From a marine group bacterium Sva0996 bin134 (GTDB lineage Bacteria; Actinomycetota; Acidimicrobiia; Acidimicrobiales; Bin134): DNA of 64,000 bases. Made by a program: the position numbers and the translations under genes. The DNA lies in contig MPNQ01000004.1 in assembly GCA_002239105.1 (NCBI GenBank), positions 62,001 to 126,000 of the forward strand. The letters run 5' to 3'. Below the pieces are notes generated by a model. That model saw nothing but the letters and a program-made list of their open reading frames with translations, had not been told where the DNA came from and did not search any database. Shown one piece after another: positions 24,837 through 34,244 of the stretch. How positions within the stretch are numbered: the stretch's first letter is position 1; each line of letters opens with the position of its first letter.

Positions 24837-26143
24837 CCACCGTCGAGAACGCCGCTGGAATCGCCGGAACCTCCAGCCAGACTCGGCTGGATCGCCAGTC
24901 GGTGACCGGGCTGGTATTCGGGTTCTTGGGAGTGGCCCTCATCGTTGGGGTGGCCCCGGCGATCAGCAGTTCCAGCCGGCGATTCAACTTCGAACCACCG
25001 CCCGACCCGGCGGGAATCGGGTTCGATCCCCCAACGTGGGTGATTGCCATCGGCGTTTTGTTCCTGCTCACCGCCGCCCTGGGCTTCGCCCCGCCCGCGG
25101 CCCGGCAGTGGGCCGGCCCGGCCCGGCTGTTCAGCGCTCTGGCCGTGATCCCGTTGATACTGGTGCTCAGCCTGGCCCTGTCCGACAACCCCAGCACCAA
25201 CATCGTCAATCTGTTCAACGAGTCGCTGGTGCTAGCCACCCCGTTGGCGCTGGGATCGATGACCGGGCTGTGGTGCGAGCGCTCGGGCATCATCAACATC
25301 GGCATCGAAGGCACCATGTTGGCCGGCGCGGGTATTGGCTACATGACCTACGCCACCATCGGAGATGCCCAGTCCACCGGATGGCTGTGGTTCTCCATCC
25401 TCATCTCCGTGCTGGCCGGCGGCCTGGTGGCTGCCCTTCTCGCCGTGTTGTCCATTCGCTTCGGAGTGAATCAGATTGTGGGTGGAGTGGTGATCAACCT
25501 TTTCGCCTTGGGGCTTACCGGCTTCTTGCGCTCGGAGGTGATCGTCAAAAGCGGCATCACCACCGGGGTGGGCACCTCCGAGTTCGGCCTGCCGCTGCTG
25601 TCGAAGATCCCGGTGATCGGCGACCAGATCTTCCGGGGCCAACCCATCTACTGGCTGATGTATGTGGTGGTGATCGGCACCTGGGTGGTCATGTACCGCA
25701 CCCCGTGGGGACTCCGCGTGCGATCGTGCGGGGAAAACCCCCATGCGGCCGAGACGCTGGGGGTCAACGTGGTGCGGATCCGCTACCAGTCGGTGATCTT
25801 GGGCGGGTTGATCGCCGGCCTGGCCGGCGCCTGGTTCTCCATGGAGTCGCAGGCCCGGTTCGAGGACAACATAACCAATGCCGCCGGGTTCATCGCTTTG
25901 GCCGCCCTGATCTTCGGCAAGTGGACCCCGTGGGGGGCATTCGGAGGGGCACTGCTGTTCGGGTTCTCCCGTGCGCTGGGCACCCGCCTCCAGTTCCTGG
26001 GGGTTGAAGTGAGCGGATTCGAGATTCCCAGCGAGTTCCTCCAGGCCCTTCCGTTCGTGGTCACATTGGTGGTGGTGGCCGGGGCGGTGGGACGGTCGAT
26101 CCCACCGGCGGCCGCTGGCCAGCCCTTCCACCGAAGCAGATAG
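24833..26143 (+). CDS. Nucleoside ABC importer permease (NupQ-type)
   Basis: This 436-residue membrane protein is the second BPD_transp_2 permease. An extra N-terminal hydrophobic region (GLVFGFLGVALIVGVAPAI) precedes the conserved part. ATPLALGSMTGLWCERSGIINIGIEGTML carries the equivalent of the GLFNIGAEGQ motif, and the loop WGLRVRSCGENPHAAETLGV follows. GTG 24833 overlaps the preceding stop. Together with its partner it forms the heterodimeric channel. cdd starts 16 bases later. Confidence 0.94.
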   Translation: MTTVENAAGIAGTSSQTRLDRQSVTGLVFGFLGVALIVGVAPAISSSSRRFNFEPPPDPAGIGFDPPTWVIAIGVLFLLTAALGFAPPAARQWAGPARLFSALAVIPLILVLSLALSDNPSTNIVNLFNESLVLATPLALGSMTGLWCERSGIINIGIEGTMLAGAGIGYMTYATIGDAQSTGWLWFSILISVLAGGLVAALLAVLSIRFGVNQIVGGVVINLFALGLTGFLRSEVIVKSGITTGVGTSEFGLPLLSKIPVIGDQIFRGQPIYWLMYVVVIGTWVVMYRTPWGLRVRSCGENPHAAETLGVNVVRIRYQSVILGGLIAGLAGAWFSMESQARFEDNITNAAGFIALAALIFGKWTPWGAFGGALLFGFSRALGTRLQFLGVEVSGFEIPSEFLQALPFVVTLVVVAGAVGRSIPPAAAGQPFHRSR

Positions 26144-26158
26144 CCGGAAAGTGACCAG

Positions 26159-26548
26159 ATGAACGCATCACCGGACATCCCATGGAGCGAGCTGTGGGCC
26201 GCCGCCCGTCAAGCCTCAGCGGGGGCGTATGCCCCGTACTCGAACCTGTCGGTGGGGGCGGCGGGGCTGACCGACGATGGCAGAGTGGTGTCGGGGTGCA
26301 ACGTGGAGAACGCCTCCTACGGGCTCACGCTGTGCGCCGAATGCGGCTTGGTGGGCGACCTCCACCGCACCGGAGGAGGTCGCCTCGTGGCTGTGGCGGT
26401 GACCGACGGCGACGGAAATCCGCTCACCCCGTGCGGACGTTGCCGCCAACTGCTCTATGAGGCGGGCGGTGCAAGCTGCCAGGTGAACGAGACCCACGCC
26501 GTGGGCGACCTGCTGCCCGGCGCCTTCGGCCCCGACGACCTGCCGTGA
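26159..26548 (+). CDS. cdd: Cytidine deaminase
   Basis: This 129-residue homotetrameric-type enzyme converts cytidine and deoxycytidine to uridine and deoxyuridine. Signatures are YAPYSNLSVGAA, SGCNVENASYGLTLCAECG with the zinc Cys and catalytic Glu (CAE), and PCGRCRQLLYE with the other two zinc Cys. It feeds the pyrimidine nucleoside phosphorylase directly downstream (GTGA overlap) and follows the nucleoside importer. Confidence 0.95.
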   Translation: MNASPDIPWSELWAAARQASAGAYAPYSNLSVGAAGLTDDGRVVSGCNVENASYGLTLCAECGLVGDLHRTGGGRLVAVAVTDGDGNPLTPCGRCRQLLYEAGGASCQVNETHAVGDLLPGAFGPDDLP

Positions 26549-27819
26549 ACGCGGTCGATCTCATCGTCGCAAAGCGAGACGGCGATGAGCTGAGCGACGA
26601 GCAGATCATCTGGTTCATCAACGGGGTCACCGCCGGGACCATCCCCGCCGAACAGGCCGCCGCGCTGCTCATGGCCATCGTGTGGCGCAGTCTGTCCGCT
26701 CGGGAGCTGGCCACCTGGACCGCGGCCATGATCGAAAGCGGCCAAAGGTTGGACTTGTCGAGCCTGGTCCGGCCCACGGTCGACAAGCACTCCACCGGGG
26801 GGGTGGGCGACAAAGTGTCGCTGGTGCTTTGCCCGCTGGTGGCCGCCTGCGGAGCGGCGGTTCCCCAGCTCTCGGGGCGGGGGTTAGGCCATACCGGGGG
26901 CACGCTCGACAAGATGGAGGCCATCGCGGGCTGGCGAGCCGAATTGAGCTACGACCAGTTCCTGGCCCAGCTTGGTGAGGTGGGCGCAGTGATCGCCGCG
27001 GCCACCGCCGATCTGGCCCCGGCCGACCGGGTGCTGTACGCCCTGCGGGATGTGACCGGGACAGTGGCCTCGATCCCGCTGATCGCCAGCTCCATCATGT
27101 CCAAGAAGATCGCCGAGGGCACCGCCGGGCTGGTGCTGGATGTGAAGTTCGGCTCGGGGGCATTTCTGCCCGATCCGGCCATGGGCCAGGAGCTGGCCCG
27201 AACCATGGTGGGGCTAGGCCACGCCCATGGGGTGGATACCGTGGCTCTGCTCACCGACATGGACCAGCCTCTGGGCCTGGCCGCCGGCAACGCCCTGGAG
27301 GTGGCCGAGTCGGTCGAAGCGCTGGCCGGGGGCGGTCCCGCTGACTTGGTCGAGGTGACGCTGGCCCTAGCCCGAGAAATGGTGGACCTGGCTGGTCTGG
27401 ACGCCGACCCAGCCGAGGTGTTGGCCTCGGGAAGGGCCATGGACGCTTGGCGGGCCATGGTGGCCGCCCAAGGCGGTGACCCCAGCGCTCCCCTGCCTGT
27501 CGCCTCGGAGGTGGATCAATGGACCGCACCGGCTAGCGGAATCATCGGCCGCATCGACGCACTGTCCGTCGGGGTGGCTGCTTGGCGGCTGGGCGCAGGC
27601 CGGGCCCGCAAGGAAGACGACGTGTCGGCGGTGGCCGGGGTCAAGCTGCGCCGCGTCCACGGCGACCGGGTAGCAGCTGGCGACGTGATAGCCGAACTCC
27701 ATACCGACGACCCCTCTCGCCTGCCCGCCGCCCACGAGGCTCTCTCGTCGGCCCTGACCGTCACCGACACCTCTCCCGAGCCTCGCCGCCTGATCGCCTC
27801 TCGGATTACATACGCTTAG
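26545..27819 (+). CDS. deoA: Pyrimidine-nucleoside (thymidine) phosphorylase
   Basis: This 424-residue enzyme cleaves thymidine, uridine or deoxyuridine with phosphate to base and (deoxy)ribose-1-phosphate. The signature runs from [15 protein letters not shown] to [27 protein letters not shown] and the C-terminal barrel-sandwich region ([20 protein letters not shown]) are present. The length is typical. GTG 26545 overlaps the cdd stop. A likely internal promoter for adenosine deaminase lies at its 3' end. Confidence 0.95.
   Translation: MNAVDLIVAKRDGDELSDEQIIWFINGVTAGTIPAEQAAALLMAIVWRSLSARELATWTAAMIESGQRLDLSSLVRPTVDKHSTGGVGDKVSLVLCPLVAACGAAVPQLSGRGLGHTGGTLDKMEAIAGWRAELSYDQFLAQLGEVGAVIAAATADLAPADRVLYALRDVTGTVASIPLIASSIMSKKIAEGTAGLVLDVKFGSGAFLPDPAMGQELARTMVGLGHAHGVDTVALLTDMDQPLGLAAGNALEVAESVEALAGGGPADLVEVTLALAREMVDLAGLDADPAEVLASGRAMDAWRAMVAAQGGDPSAPLPVASEVDQWTAPASGIIGRIDALSVGVAAWRLGAGRARKEDDVSAVAGVKLRRVHGDRVAAGDVIAELHTDDPSRLPAAHEALSSALTVTDTSPEPRRLIASRITYA
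27811..27816 (+). promoter_or_regulatory. -10 element TACGCT of the adenosine deaminase gene
   Basis: TACGCT, inside the last codons of deoA, is seven bases before the GTG start of add. This would allow a leaderless internal transcript in addition to read-through. Confidence 0.4.
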
Positions 27820-27823
27820 GGCA

Positions 27824-28894
27824 GTGATACACCCGACAATCGAAGAAGTAAGGGCCGCTCCCAAGGTGTTGCTGCACGATCACCTGGACGGCGGCCTGCG
27901 CCCGCAGACCGTGGTTGAGCTGGCGGCGGAGACGGGCTACGACAACCTGCCCACCACCGATGCCGACGATCTGGCCCGCTGGATGGTGCGAGGGGCCAGC
28001 CGTCTCGACCTCACCCTGTACTTGGAGACGTTCGCCCACACTGTGGGCGTAATGCAGACCCGCGACGCCCTGGAGCGGGTGGCGGCCGAGTGCGCCGAAG
28101 ACCTGGACGACGACGGCGTGGTCTACGCCGAGGTCCGGTTCGCCCCCGAGTTGCACACTGAAGCCGGGCTGAGCCTGGACGAGGTGGTGGATGCGGTGGT
28201 AGCCGGCTTCGAGGCGGGCAGCGCCAATCGGAACATCCGCATCGGGACCCTGCTCACCGCCATGCGCACCGCAGCCCGCTCCCTGGAGATCGCCCAGCTT
28301 GCCGTCCGCCACCGCGACAACGGCGTCGTCGGCTTCGACATCGCCGGGGCCGAAGCCGGCAACCCTCCCACCCGCCACCTCGACGCCTTCCACCTGATCC
28401 AGAGGGAGAACTTCCATTTCACCATCCACGCCGGGGAGGCCTACGGTCCGCCATCCATCTGGGAGGCGGTGCAGTACTGCGGCACCGAGCGACTCGGCCA
28501 CGGGGTCCGCATCGTGGACGACATCGACTTCGGCCCCGACGGCGCCCCTCGTCTGGGCCGCCTAGCCGCCTTTGTGCGGGATCGGCGCATTCCGCTGGAG
28601 CTGTGCCCCACGTCGAACGTCCATACCGGGGCGGCGCCATCCATTGCCGAGCACCCCATCAAGGTGCTGAGCGACCTGCGGTTCCGGATCACGGTCAACA
28701 CCGACAACCGCCTGATGAGCGCTACCTCCATGACCCAAGAGGTGACGCAGTTGGTGGATGAGTTCGGATTCAACTGGTCTGACATCCAGTGGCTGACCAT
28801 CAACGCCATGAAGAGCGCTTTCATCCCCTTTGATGAGCGGTTGGAGATCATCAACAAGATCATCAAGCCGGCCTACGGACCTCTCGCTCTATAG
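27824..28894 (+). CDS. add: Adenosine deaminase
   Basis: This 356-residue metal-dependent amidohydrolase turns (deoxy)adenosine into (deoxy)inosine. The metal site starts with [12 protein letters not shown] (HxH). [24 protein letters not shown] (His and Glu), [22 protein letters not shown], and [11 protein letters not shown] with the catalytic Asp follow. These are typical of the ADD family, with HDHLDGG replacing the commoner HxHLxGs form. The start is GTG 27824, 4 bases after deoA. Confidence 0.95.
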   Translation: MIHPTIEEVRAAPKVLLHDHLDGGLRPQTVVELAAETGYDNLPTTDADDLARWMVRGASRLDLTLYLETFAHTVGVMQTRDALERVAAECAEDLDDDGVVYAEVRFAPELHTEAGLSLDEVVDAVVAGFEAGSANRNIRIGTLLTAMRTAARSLEIAQLAVRHRDNGVVGFDIAGAEAGNPPTRHLDAFHLIQRENFHFTIHAGEAYGPPSIWEAVQYCGTERLGHGVRIVDDIDFGPDGAPRLGRLAAFVRDRRIPLELCPTSNVHTGAAPSIAEHPIKVLSDLRFRITVNTDNRLMSATSMTQEVTQLVDEFGFNWSDIQWLTINAMKSAFIPFDERLEIINKIIKPAYGPLAL

Positions 28895-28898
28895 GGCC

Positions 28899-29594
28899 AT
28901 GACCAGCATGATCGATACAGTCGGGCTGGACGCTGACGACACCTTGTGGCATAACGAGTCGATCTTCGCCGACTACGAGGAGCGCATGGCCAATCTCGTG
29001 GCCCGCTACTTGCCCGACGTGGACTTCCACGAGCGGCTCATCGAGCTGGAGCGGCACAACGTGTCCATCTTCGGCTACGGCATCAAGGGTTTCGTGCTGT
29101 CGATGATCGAGACCGCCATCGAGGCCACCGAGGGCCGCATCACCGCCGAGGAGATCCACACCATCGTCGGCTGGGCCAAGGAGATGCACGCCCACCCGGT
29201 GGAGCTGCTCGACGGGGTGGCCGAAACCATCGAGGAGCTGGAGCACCGCTATCGGCTGGTGCTCATCACCAAGGGCGATCTGTGGAACCAGGAAACCAAG
29301 ATCGCCGCCTCCGGGCTGGCCGACCACTTCGACGCCGTGGAAATCGTGGCCGAAAAAGACGAGGCCACCTACACCCGGCTACTCGAGCGCCACGACATCG
29401 CCGTCGACCAATTCGTGATGGTGGGCAACTCGGTGCGCTCCGACATCGAGCCCGTGGTCTCCCTAGGCGGCCGGGGCGTCCACATCCCCTACCACCTCAC
29501 CTGGGACCTAGAGCACGCCACCATCTCCCCCCACAAGAGTTGGGTGGAACTCTCCGACATCCGCCAACTCCCCCCCTGGCTGGCCGACCAGTAA
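28899..29594 (+). CDS. HAD-superfamily phosphatase, probably nucleotidase-like
   Basis: From ATG 28899 the protein is 231 residues. HAD motif I is GLDADDTLWHNE, motif II is LVLITKGD, the Lys is in the EKDEATY region, and motif IV is MVGNSVRSDIEPVV. The alpha-helical cap and DDTLWHNE resemble YjjG/PynA-type house-cleaning nucleotidases. Its place after add suggests that it dephosphorylates a nucleotide or sugar phosphate, but the substrate is inferred. The longer ATG frame at 28830 lies within add and is rejected. Confidence 0.85.
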   Translation: MTSMIDTVGLDADDTLWHNESIFADYEERMANLVARYLPDVDFHERLIELERHNVSIFGYGIKGFVLSMIETAIEATEGRITAEEIHTIVGWAKEMHAHPVELLDGVAETIEELEHRYRLVLITKGDLWNQETKIAASGLADHFDAVEIVAEKDEATYTRLLERHDIAVDQFVMVGNSVRSDIEPVVSLGGRGVHIPYHLTWDLEHATISPHKSWVELSDIRQLPPWLADQ

Positions 29595-29599
29595 CAGTT

Positions 29600-30247
29600 T
29601 CAGTCCGGTCGGCCTCTGAGGCGGTCGGTGCTGGGGTCGAAGGTGGGGAGCTGGTGCTGGACGGCGCCTTGGTGGGCGGCCAACTCGTCGTAGACGATCG
29701 CCTCCACCTCTTCCCAGGAGGTGGCTCGCGGCGGGTCCAGGTCTCGGTTATAGGGCTGGTCGAACACGATCACGGTCCGGCCCTCGGACCTGAGGGCCTC
29801 GATGTTGTGGGGGGCGTCTTCGATGTAGACGTGGGCATCCACCGCGGTCTTTCCGCCCACAAAACACAGATCGCGGTAGGGGATCTTGGCCTTGTCGAGC
29901 CATTCCGCGGTGTCGCCTGCTGCGATGGCGTGATCCCAGTTGGTGTAGAGCCGGTGGGTGATGATTCGTATCCACACCCCGGCCTCCGATAGCCGCCACA
30001 GCGCCTTAGAGGCGCCGGGCATGGCTGGCATGTCGGCCAGCATCCGGTGCTCCACCACAGCCCGACGGTGGTAGGCCTCGAAGTCGCCGTCCTCAAAGCC
30101 CCATTCCTGGAAGCCCCACCCACATTCCAGGGTCAAAGAATCCTCGGGCACGCCCTTCTCACGAGCCACGATCTTGCGGAAGGCCACGGTGTGCTGAGCG
30201 CACACTCCGTCGAGGTCGACGCCGAACACAAAGGGCCCTGGGCTCAT
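29600..30247 (-). CDS. 5'(3')-deoxyribonucleotidase-like HAD protein
   Basis: From ATG 30247 the protein has 215 residues. FVFGVDLDGVCAQHT carries the DxDGV nucleophile motif of the NT5C family. MPGASKALWRLSEAGVWIRIITHR (motif II region) and DAHVYIEDAPHNIEALR (motif IV) follow. This family dephosphorylates dNMPs. The ATG overlaps the stop of the truncated aldehyde dehydrogenase (ATGA), so it is the last gene of the deoC operon and converges on the other HAD gene 6 bases away. Confidence 0.85.
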   Translation of the reverse strand: MSPGPFVFGVDLDGVCAQHTVAFRKIVAREKGVPEDSLTLECGWGFQEWGFEDGDFEAYHRRAVVEHRMLADMPAMPGASKALWRLSEAGVWIRIITHRLYTNWDHAIAAGDTAEWLDKAKIPYRDLCFVGGKTAVDAHVYIEDAPHNIEALRSEGRTVIVFDQPYNRDLDPPRATSWEEVEAIVYDELAAHQGAVQHQLPTFDPSTDRLRGRPD

Positions 30248-31119
30248 CTTCCTTTGGGGTGCCAAACGGTCTTGGTCTCGCAGAACGCGTCGATGAGGTA
30301 GGGGCTCTGGGCAGCCTCTTCGGCCCATTGCCGCTCGGCGGCCGACGCGCTCACCACCCGGGTAATGGTGGCTGCCGCCTGCCGGGCCGCGTCGGCGCCC
30401 AGGTCGGGGCCGCAGCCGCTGAGGTCTAGTGCATCCACCGCCCCATGGCCGGCCAGCGGGGGCGCCAACTCGTCGCGACGCCCGGTGATGATGTTGACCA
30501 CCCCGCCGGGGACGTCGCTCAGCGCCAGGGTCTCGGCCAAAGTGATTGCCACCAGCGGACACCGCTCAGAGGCCAACACCACCGCGGTATTGCCCGAAAC
30601 GATCACCGGGGCCAACCGGGACACCAACGGGATCAGGGGCGGCTCGTCGGCGGCCACGATCCCCACAACGCCGGTGGGCTCGGGCACGCTGAGGTTGAAA
30701 TAGGGGCCGGCCACCGGGTTGGCCCCGCCCAGCACGGTGGCGAACTTGTCGGCCCATCCCGCGTACCACACCCAGCGGTCAATGGCTCCGGCAACTTCTT
30801 TGGCTGCGGCCTCCTCGGATTGACCATCACCCGCCCGGAGCACCTCGGCGCAGAACTCATCCCGGCGGGACTCCATCACCTCGGCCACCCGGTACAGGAT
30901 CTGAGCTCGGTTGTAGGCAGTGCGTGCGGCCCAGCCCGTCTGGGCCGATCGAGCCGCAGCCACTCCGTCCCGGACGTCTTTGCGAGATCCCTGAACTGCA
31001 TGGGCCAGAAGCTGGCCGCCCGCCCCGGATACCGGATACGACCGGCCCGACTCAGAGCGCTCGAACGCCCCGCCGACGAATTGCTTGTAGGTCTTGTTGA
31101 CCGACAGACGACTGCTCAT
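30244..31119 (-). CDS. Half-length aldehyde dehydrogenase paralogue lacking the catalytic domain
   Basis: From ATG 31119 (overlapping the stop of the full-length dehydrogenase as ATGA) the product is 291 residues. It aligns with the N-terminal cofactor-binding half of an ALDH: YKQFVGGAFERSESGRSYPV, AARSAQTGWAARTAYNRAQILYR, YAGWADKFATVLGG, and EPTGVVGIVAADEPPL. It stops after SGCGPDLGAD, before the Glu and nucleophilic Cys regions. No remnant of the missing half follows, and the next gene overlaps it. It is probably a pseudoenzyme subunit or modulator of its neighbour. Confidence 0.85.
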   Translation of the reverse strand: MSSRLSVNKTYKQFVGGAFERSESGRSYPVSGAGGQLLAHAVQGSRKDVRDGVAAARSAQTGWAARTAYNRAQILYRVAEVMESRRDEFCAEVLRAGDGQSEEAAAKEVAGAIDRWVWYAGWADKFATVLGGANPVAGPYFNLSVPEPTGVVGIVAADEPPLIPLVSRLAPVIVSGNTAVVLASERCPLVAITLAETLALSDVPGGVVNIITGRRDELAPPLAGHGAVDALDLSGCGPDLGADAARQAAATITRVVSASAAERQWAEEAAQSPYLIDAFCETKTVWHPKGR

Positions 31120-32603
31120 GCGACCAACTCCACATAGGGCAGCAGCCCGGCCCGGCCACCCTCGCGGCCGTAGCCGCTCTCCCGGTAGCCGCCAAACGGG
31201 CTGGCCGAGTCGAACCGGTTGAAGGTGTTGGCCCACACCACGCCAGCTTGCATCCGGTCGGCCATCCACAAGATGCGCGACCCCTTCTCGGTCCAAATGC
31301 CGGCCGACAGCCCATAGGGCGTGTTGTTGGCCTTGGCCACCGCCTCCTCGGCGGTACGGAATGTGAGCACCGACAACACCGGACCGAAGATCTCCTCCCG
31401 AGAAATGCGGTGGGCGGTGGACACGTTGGTGAACAACGCGGGCGGATGGAAGAAACCCCGCTCAGGCAGCTCGCACGGCGGCGTGTACAACTCGGCCCCC
31501 TCGGCCACGCCGGAAGCCACCAGCTCGGTAATCCGGTCGAGCTGGGCTTGGGAGTTGATGGCCCCGATATCGGTGTTCTTGTCCAACGGGTCGCCCACCC
31601 GCAGGGTGTCCATACGGCGCTGGAGCTTGCCCACCACGGTGTCAGCCACCGTCTCCTGCACCAGCAGGCGCGAGCCCGCGCAACACACTTGGCCGCCGTT
31701 GAAGTAGATGCCGTTGACGATGCCTTCGGTCACCTGGTCGAGGGCGGCGTCGTCGAACACGATGTTGGCCGCCTTGCCCCCCAGCTCCAGGGTGAGTCGC
31801 TTGCCGGTCCCGGCTAACTCGGCACCAATGGCCCGGCCCACGTCGGTGGATCCGGTGAATGCCACCTTGTCCACGCCCGGGTGGGCGACCAGTGCAGCCC
31901 CGGTGACGTCGTCGCCGGTGACGATGTTCACCACGCCAGGGGGCAGATCGGCGTCGCGCAGCACCTCGGCCAACAGCAGCGCAGTGAGCGGGGTGGTGGG
32001 CGCCGGTTTGAGCACGACGGTGTTGCCGCAGGCCAGCGCAGGGGCCAGCTTCCAGGCCGCCATCAGCAGGGGAAAGTTCCACGGGATGATTTGGGCGGCC
32101 ACTCCGAGCGACGCGGCCCGGCGCCCGCTGAAGGCGTAATCGAGCTTGTCGGCCCATCCGGCGTAGTAGAAGAAGTGGGCCGCGGCCAGGGGGATGTCGA
32201 GATCGCGCGACTCCCGGATGGGCTTGCCGCCGTCCATCGTCTCCAAAACGGCGAACTCCCGGGCCCGCTCTTGCAGCAGCCGGGCCACGCGGTACAGGTA
32301 CTTGGCCCGCTCCGCTCCGGGCAGGTCGCGCCAGCCCCCCTCCCAGGCGGCGCGGGCCGCGGCCACTGCCCTATCCACGTCGGCCGCGTCGGCCACACCG
32401 ATCTCGGCCAGCGCCTCCCCGGTGGCGGGATTCACCGTGGCCGACAGCCGACCGGCGGCGGGCTCCACCATTTCGCCCCCTATGAACAGGCCGTATTGCG
32501 AGGCCAGGCGCACCGGGGCGACCGATTCAGGGGCGGGCGCGTACTCCAGGTTGAAGCCACCCGCTCGCTCCACTTCGTGGCCCGGAGTTGAACGATCAGT
32601 CAA
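31116..32603 (-). CDS. NAD(P)-dependent aldehyde dehydrogenase
   Basis: Taking TTG 32603 (GGGAGGA eight bases upstream) gives 495 residues; GTG 32573 is an alternative. Conserved parts are IIPWNFPLLMAAWKLAPALA, the cofactor loop FTGSTDVGRAIG, LELGGKAANIVF with the catalytic Glu, GGQVCCAGSRL with the nucleophilic Cys, and EIFGPVLSVLTF. The start overlaps the deoC 3' end by 8 bases. Because DeoC releases acetaldehyde, oxidation of acetaldehyde to acetate is the natural inferred role. Confidence 0.93.
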   Translation of the reverse strand: MTDRSTPGHEVERAGGFNLEYAPAPESVAPVRLASQYGLFIGGEMVEPAAGRLSATVNPATGEALAEIGVADAADVDRAVAAARAAWEGGWRDLPGAERAKYLYRVARLLQERAREFAVLETMDGGKPIRESRDLDIPLAAAHFFYYAGWADKLDYAFSGRRAASLGVAAQIIPWNFPLLMAAWKLAPALACGNTVVLKPAPTTPLTALLLAEVLRDADLPPGVVNIVTGDDVTGAALVAHPGVDKVAFTGSTDVGRAIGAELAGTGKRLTLELGGKAANIVFDDAALDQVTEGIVNGIYFNGGQVCCAGSRLLVQETVADTVVGKLQRRMDTLRVGDPLDKNTDIGAINSQAQLDRITELVASGVAEGAELYTPPCELPERGFFHPPALFTNVSTAHRISREEIFGPVLSVLTFRTAEEAVAKANNTPYGLSAGIWTEKGSRILWMADRMQAGVVWANTFNRFDSASPFGGYRESGYGREGGRAGLLPYVELVA

Positions 32604-33534
32604 CGCTGTAGTCCTCCCGCCGCTGATAGCGGCCGTCGCCGAGCTTGGACCGCTGCATGAGCACATCGTTGAGCAGGCTGGACGCTCCCAGCCGAAACCG
32701 CTCTGGTGCTAGCCACCCCCCGCCCAGCGTCTCGCCCACGATCACCAGATAGTGCCAGGCCTGCTTGGCGGTGCGAATGCCCCCGGCCAGCTTCAGGCCC
32801 ACGGTCTTGCCCGTCTGCTCGGCCATGTCCCGGATGGCCTCGGCCATGCACAGGGCGGTGGGCGGGGTGGCTGCGACTCCGATCTTGCCGGTGGAGGTCT
32901 TGATGAAGTCGGCACCAGCCACCATGGCCAGCATCGAAGCCCGCCTGATCTGGTCGTAGGAGCCCAGCTCACCGGTCTCCAAGATCACCTTGAGGTGGGC
33001 CGAACCGCAGGCTTGCTTGGCGGCGGCAATCTCGTCATAGGCCTTCTGATATCGCCCAGACAAAAATGCCGAGCGATTCAACACGATGTCCACCTCATCG
33101 GCCCCCGCGGCCACCGCCCAGCCGATCTCGCCCAGACGAAATTCCAATGGGGCCAGCCCGGCCGGAAACCCCCCGGCCACACTGGCCACCGCCACCGGGC
33201 TGTCGGCCAGCGCCTCGGCGGCCACGGGCACCAACTCGGGGTACACGCACACCGCGGCCACCGACGGCACCGATGAGTCGGCGGCGTCGGGACGGCGGGC
33301 TCGGGCACAAAGGGCCTGGACCCGCTCAGGGGTGTCGGCCCCCTCCAAGGTGGTGAGGTCCATGACCCGGATAGACAAGTCCAGGGCGGCCGCCTTTGAT
33401 GAGGTCTTGATCGACCGAGTACACAACCCCGCGGCCCGCTGTTCCAGCCCCACCGCGTCCACCGGGGTGATGCGTACTCCGGCCACGGCATCGGCAACCC
33501 CGGTCGAGGGTTCGGCAGCCAGCAGATCGCTCAC
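32596..33534 (-). CDS. deoC: Deoxyribose-phosphate aldolase
   Basis: This 312-residue class I aldolase splits 2-deoxyribose-5-phosphate to acetaldehyde and glyceraldehyde-3-phosphate. Motifs are VAAVCVYPELVPVA, ASVAGGFPAG, ADEVDIVLNRS, LKVILETGEL, FIKTSTGKIG with the Schiff-base Lys, and VGLKLAGGIRT. The N-terminal extension and length match the long DeoC form. The start is GTG 33534 with TATCCT seven bases upstream, so it is probably leaderless, and it is divergent from upp. It opens the deoC-ALDH-ALDH-nucleotidase operon. Confidence 0.95.
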   Translation of the reverse strand: MSDLLAAEPSTGVADAVAGVRITPVDAVGLEQRAAGLCTRSIKTSSKAAALDLSIRVMDLTTLEGADTPERVQALCARARRPDAADSSVPSVAAVCVYPELVPVAAEALADSPVAVASVAGGFPAGLAPLEFRLGEIGWAVAAGADEVDIVLNRSAFLSGRYQKAYDEIAAAKQACGSAHLKVILETGELGSYDQIRRASMLAMVAGADFIKTSTGKIGVAATPPTALCMAEAIRDMAEQTGKTVGLKLAGGIRTAKQAWHYLVIVGETLGGGWLAPERFRLGASSLLNDVLMQRSKLGDGRYQRREDYSVD

Positions 33535-33541
33535 CCGCTAA

Positions 33542-33547
33542 AGGATA
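33542..33547 (-). promoter_or_regulatory. -10 element TATCCT of deoC
   Basis: TATCCT on the minus strand, seven bases, then GTG. It is half of a compact 64-base divergent promoter region shared with upp. Confidence 0.5.
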
Positions 33548-33586
33548 GGGCTGGGCCTCAACAGTGGGGCATTCGATAGGGGTGTC

Positions 33587-33592
33587 TAGGGT
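33587..33592 (+). promoter_or_regulatory. -10 element TAGGGT of upp
   Basis: TAGGGT, six bases (GAGACC), then ATG. No Shine-Dalgarno is seen; a leaderless mRNA is inferred. Confidence 0.5.
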
Positions 33593-33598
33593 GAGACC

Positions 33599-34222
33599 AT
33601 GGACGTCACGGTTGTCGAACACCCCTTGGTGCAGGCTCGCCTGACCGAGCTGCGCCGAGCCGACACCCCTTCACCGGACTTCCGCCAAGCCCTCGACGAC
33701 CTGAGCCAGATGCTGGTTTACGAAGCCTTGCAAGACCTTCCCTCGACAACGGTGAGAGTCGATACCCCGTTGGCGCCGACCTCCGGGGTGCGTATCGACA
33801 ATCCCCCGCTGCTTGTGCCGGTGCTGCGGGCCGGGCTGGGAATGCTGGACGCGGCCCGCAAGCTGCTACCGCAGGCCGCGGTGGGATTTCTGGGAGCACG
33901 CCGCAACGAAGAGACGTTCCAGCCCGAGCCCTACCTCAACACCGTGCCCGACGATCTTGGAGGTCAATCGGTGCTGGTACTGGAGCCGATGCTGGCCACC
34001 GGCGGATCGCTGGCCTATGTCTGCGGGCGGATAGCCGCAGCCGGGGCCGGGCAGATCACCGCAGTGTGCGTGCTGGCCGCCCCCGAAGGCGTGGCGGCGC
34101 TCGATGCCGCTGTCCCCGGCGTGCGCCTGTTCACCGCAGCAGTCGACGATGGCCTCAACGAGCGGGCCTATATCGTGCCCGGACTAGGCGACGCGGGCGA
34201 TCGCCAGTTCGGACAACTCTGA
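33599..34222 (+). CDS. upp: Uracil phosphoribosyltransferase
   Basis: This 207-residue type I PRTase makes UMP from uracil and PRPP and so salvages the base released by the pyrimidine phosphorylase. It starts [17 protein letters not shown] and has [43 protein letters not shown], and the PRPP loop [16 protein letters not shown]. The ending [15 protein letters not shown] is diagnostic. It stands alone on the plus strand opposite deoC. Confidence 0.96.
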   Translation: MDVTVVEHPLVQARLTELRRADTPSPDFRQALDDLSQMLVYEALQDLPSTTVRVDTPLAPTSGVRIDNPPLLVPVLRAGLGMLDAARKLLPQAAVGFLGARRNEETFQPEPYLNTVPDDLGGQSVLVLEPMLATGGSLAYVCGRIAAAGAGQITAVCVLAAPEGVAALDAAVPGVRLFTAAVDDGLNERAYIVPGLGDAGDRQFGQL

Positions 34223-34244
34223 AGATTTGGCGACCCGCTAGGGA

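Noticed and set aside
24754-26007. 417-codon plus-strand frame and the long minus-strand frame at 25232-26131
   Set aside because: Both overlap the second permease, whose motifs and coupled start are clear.
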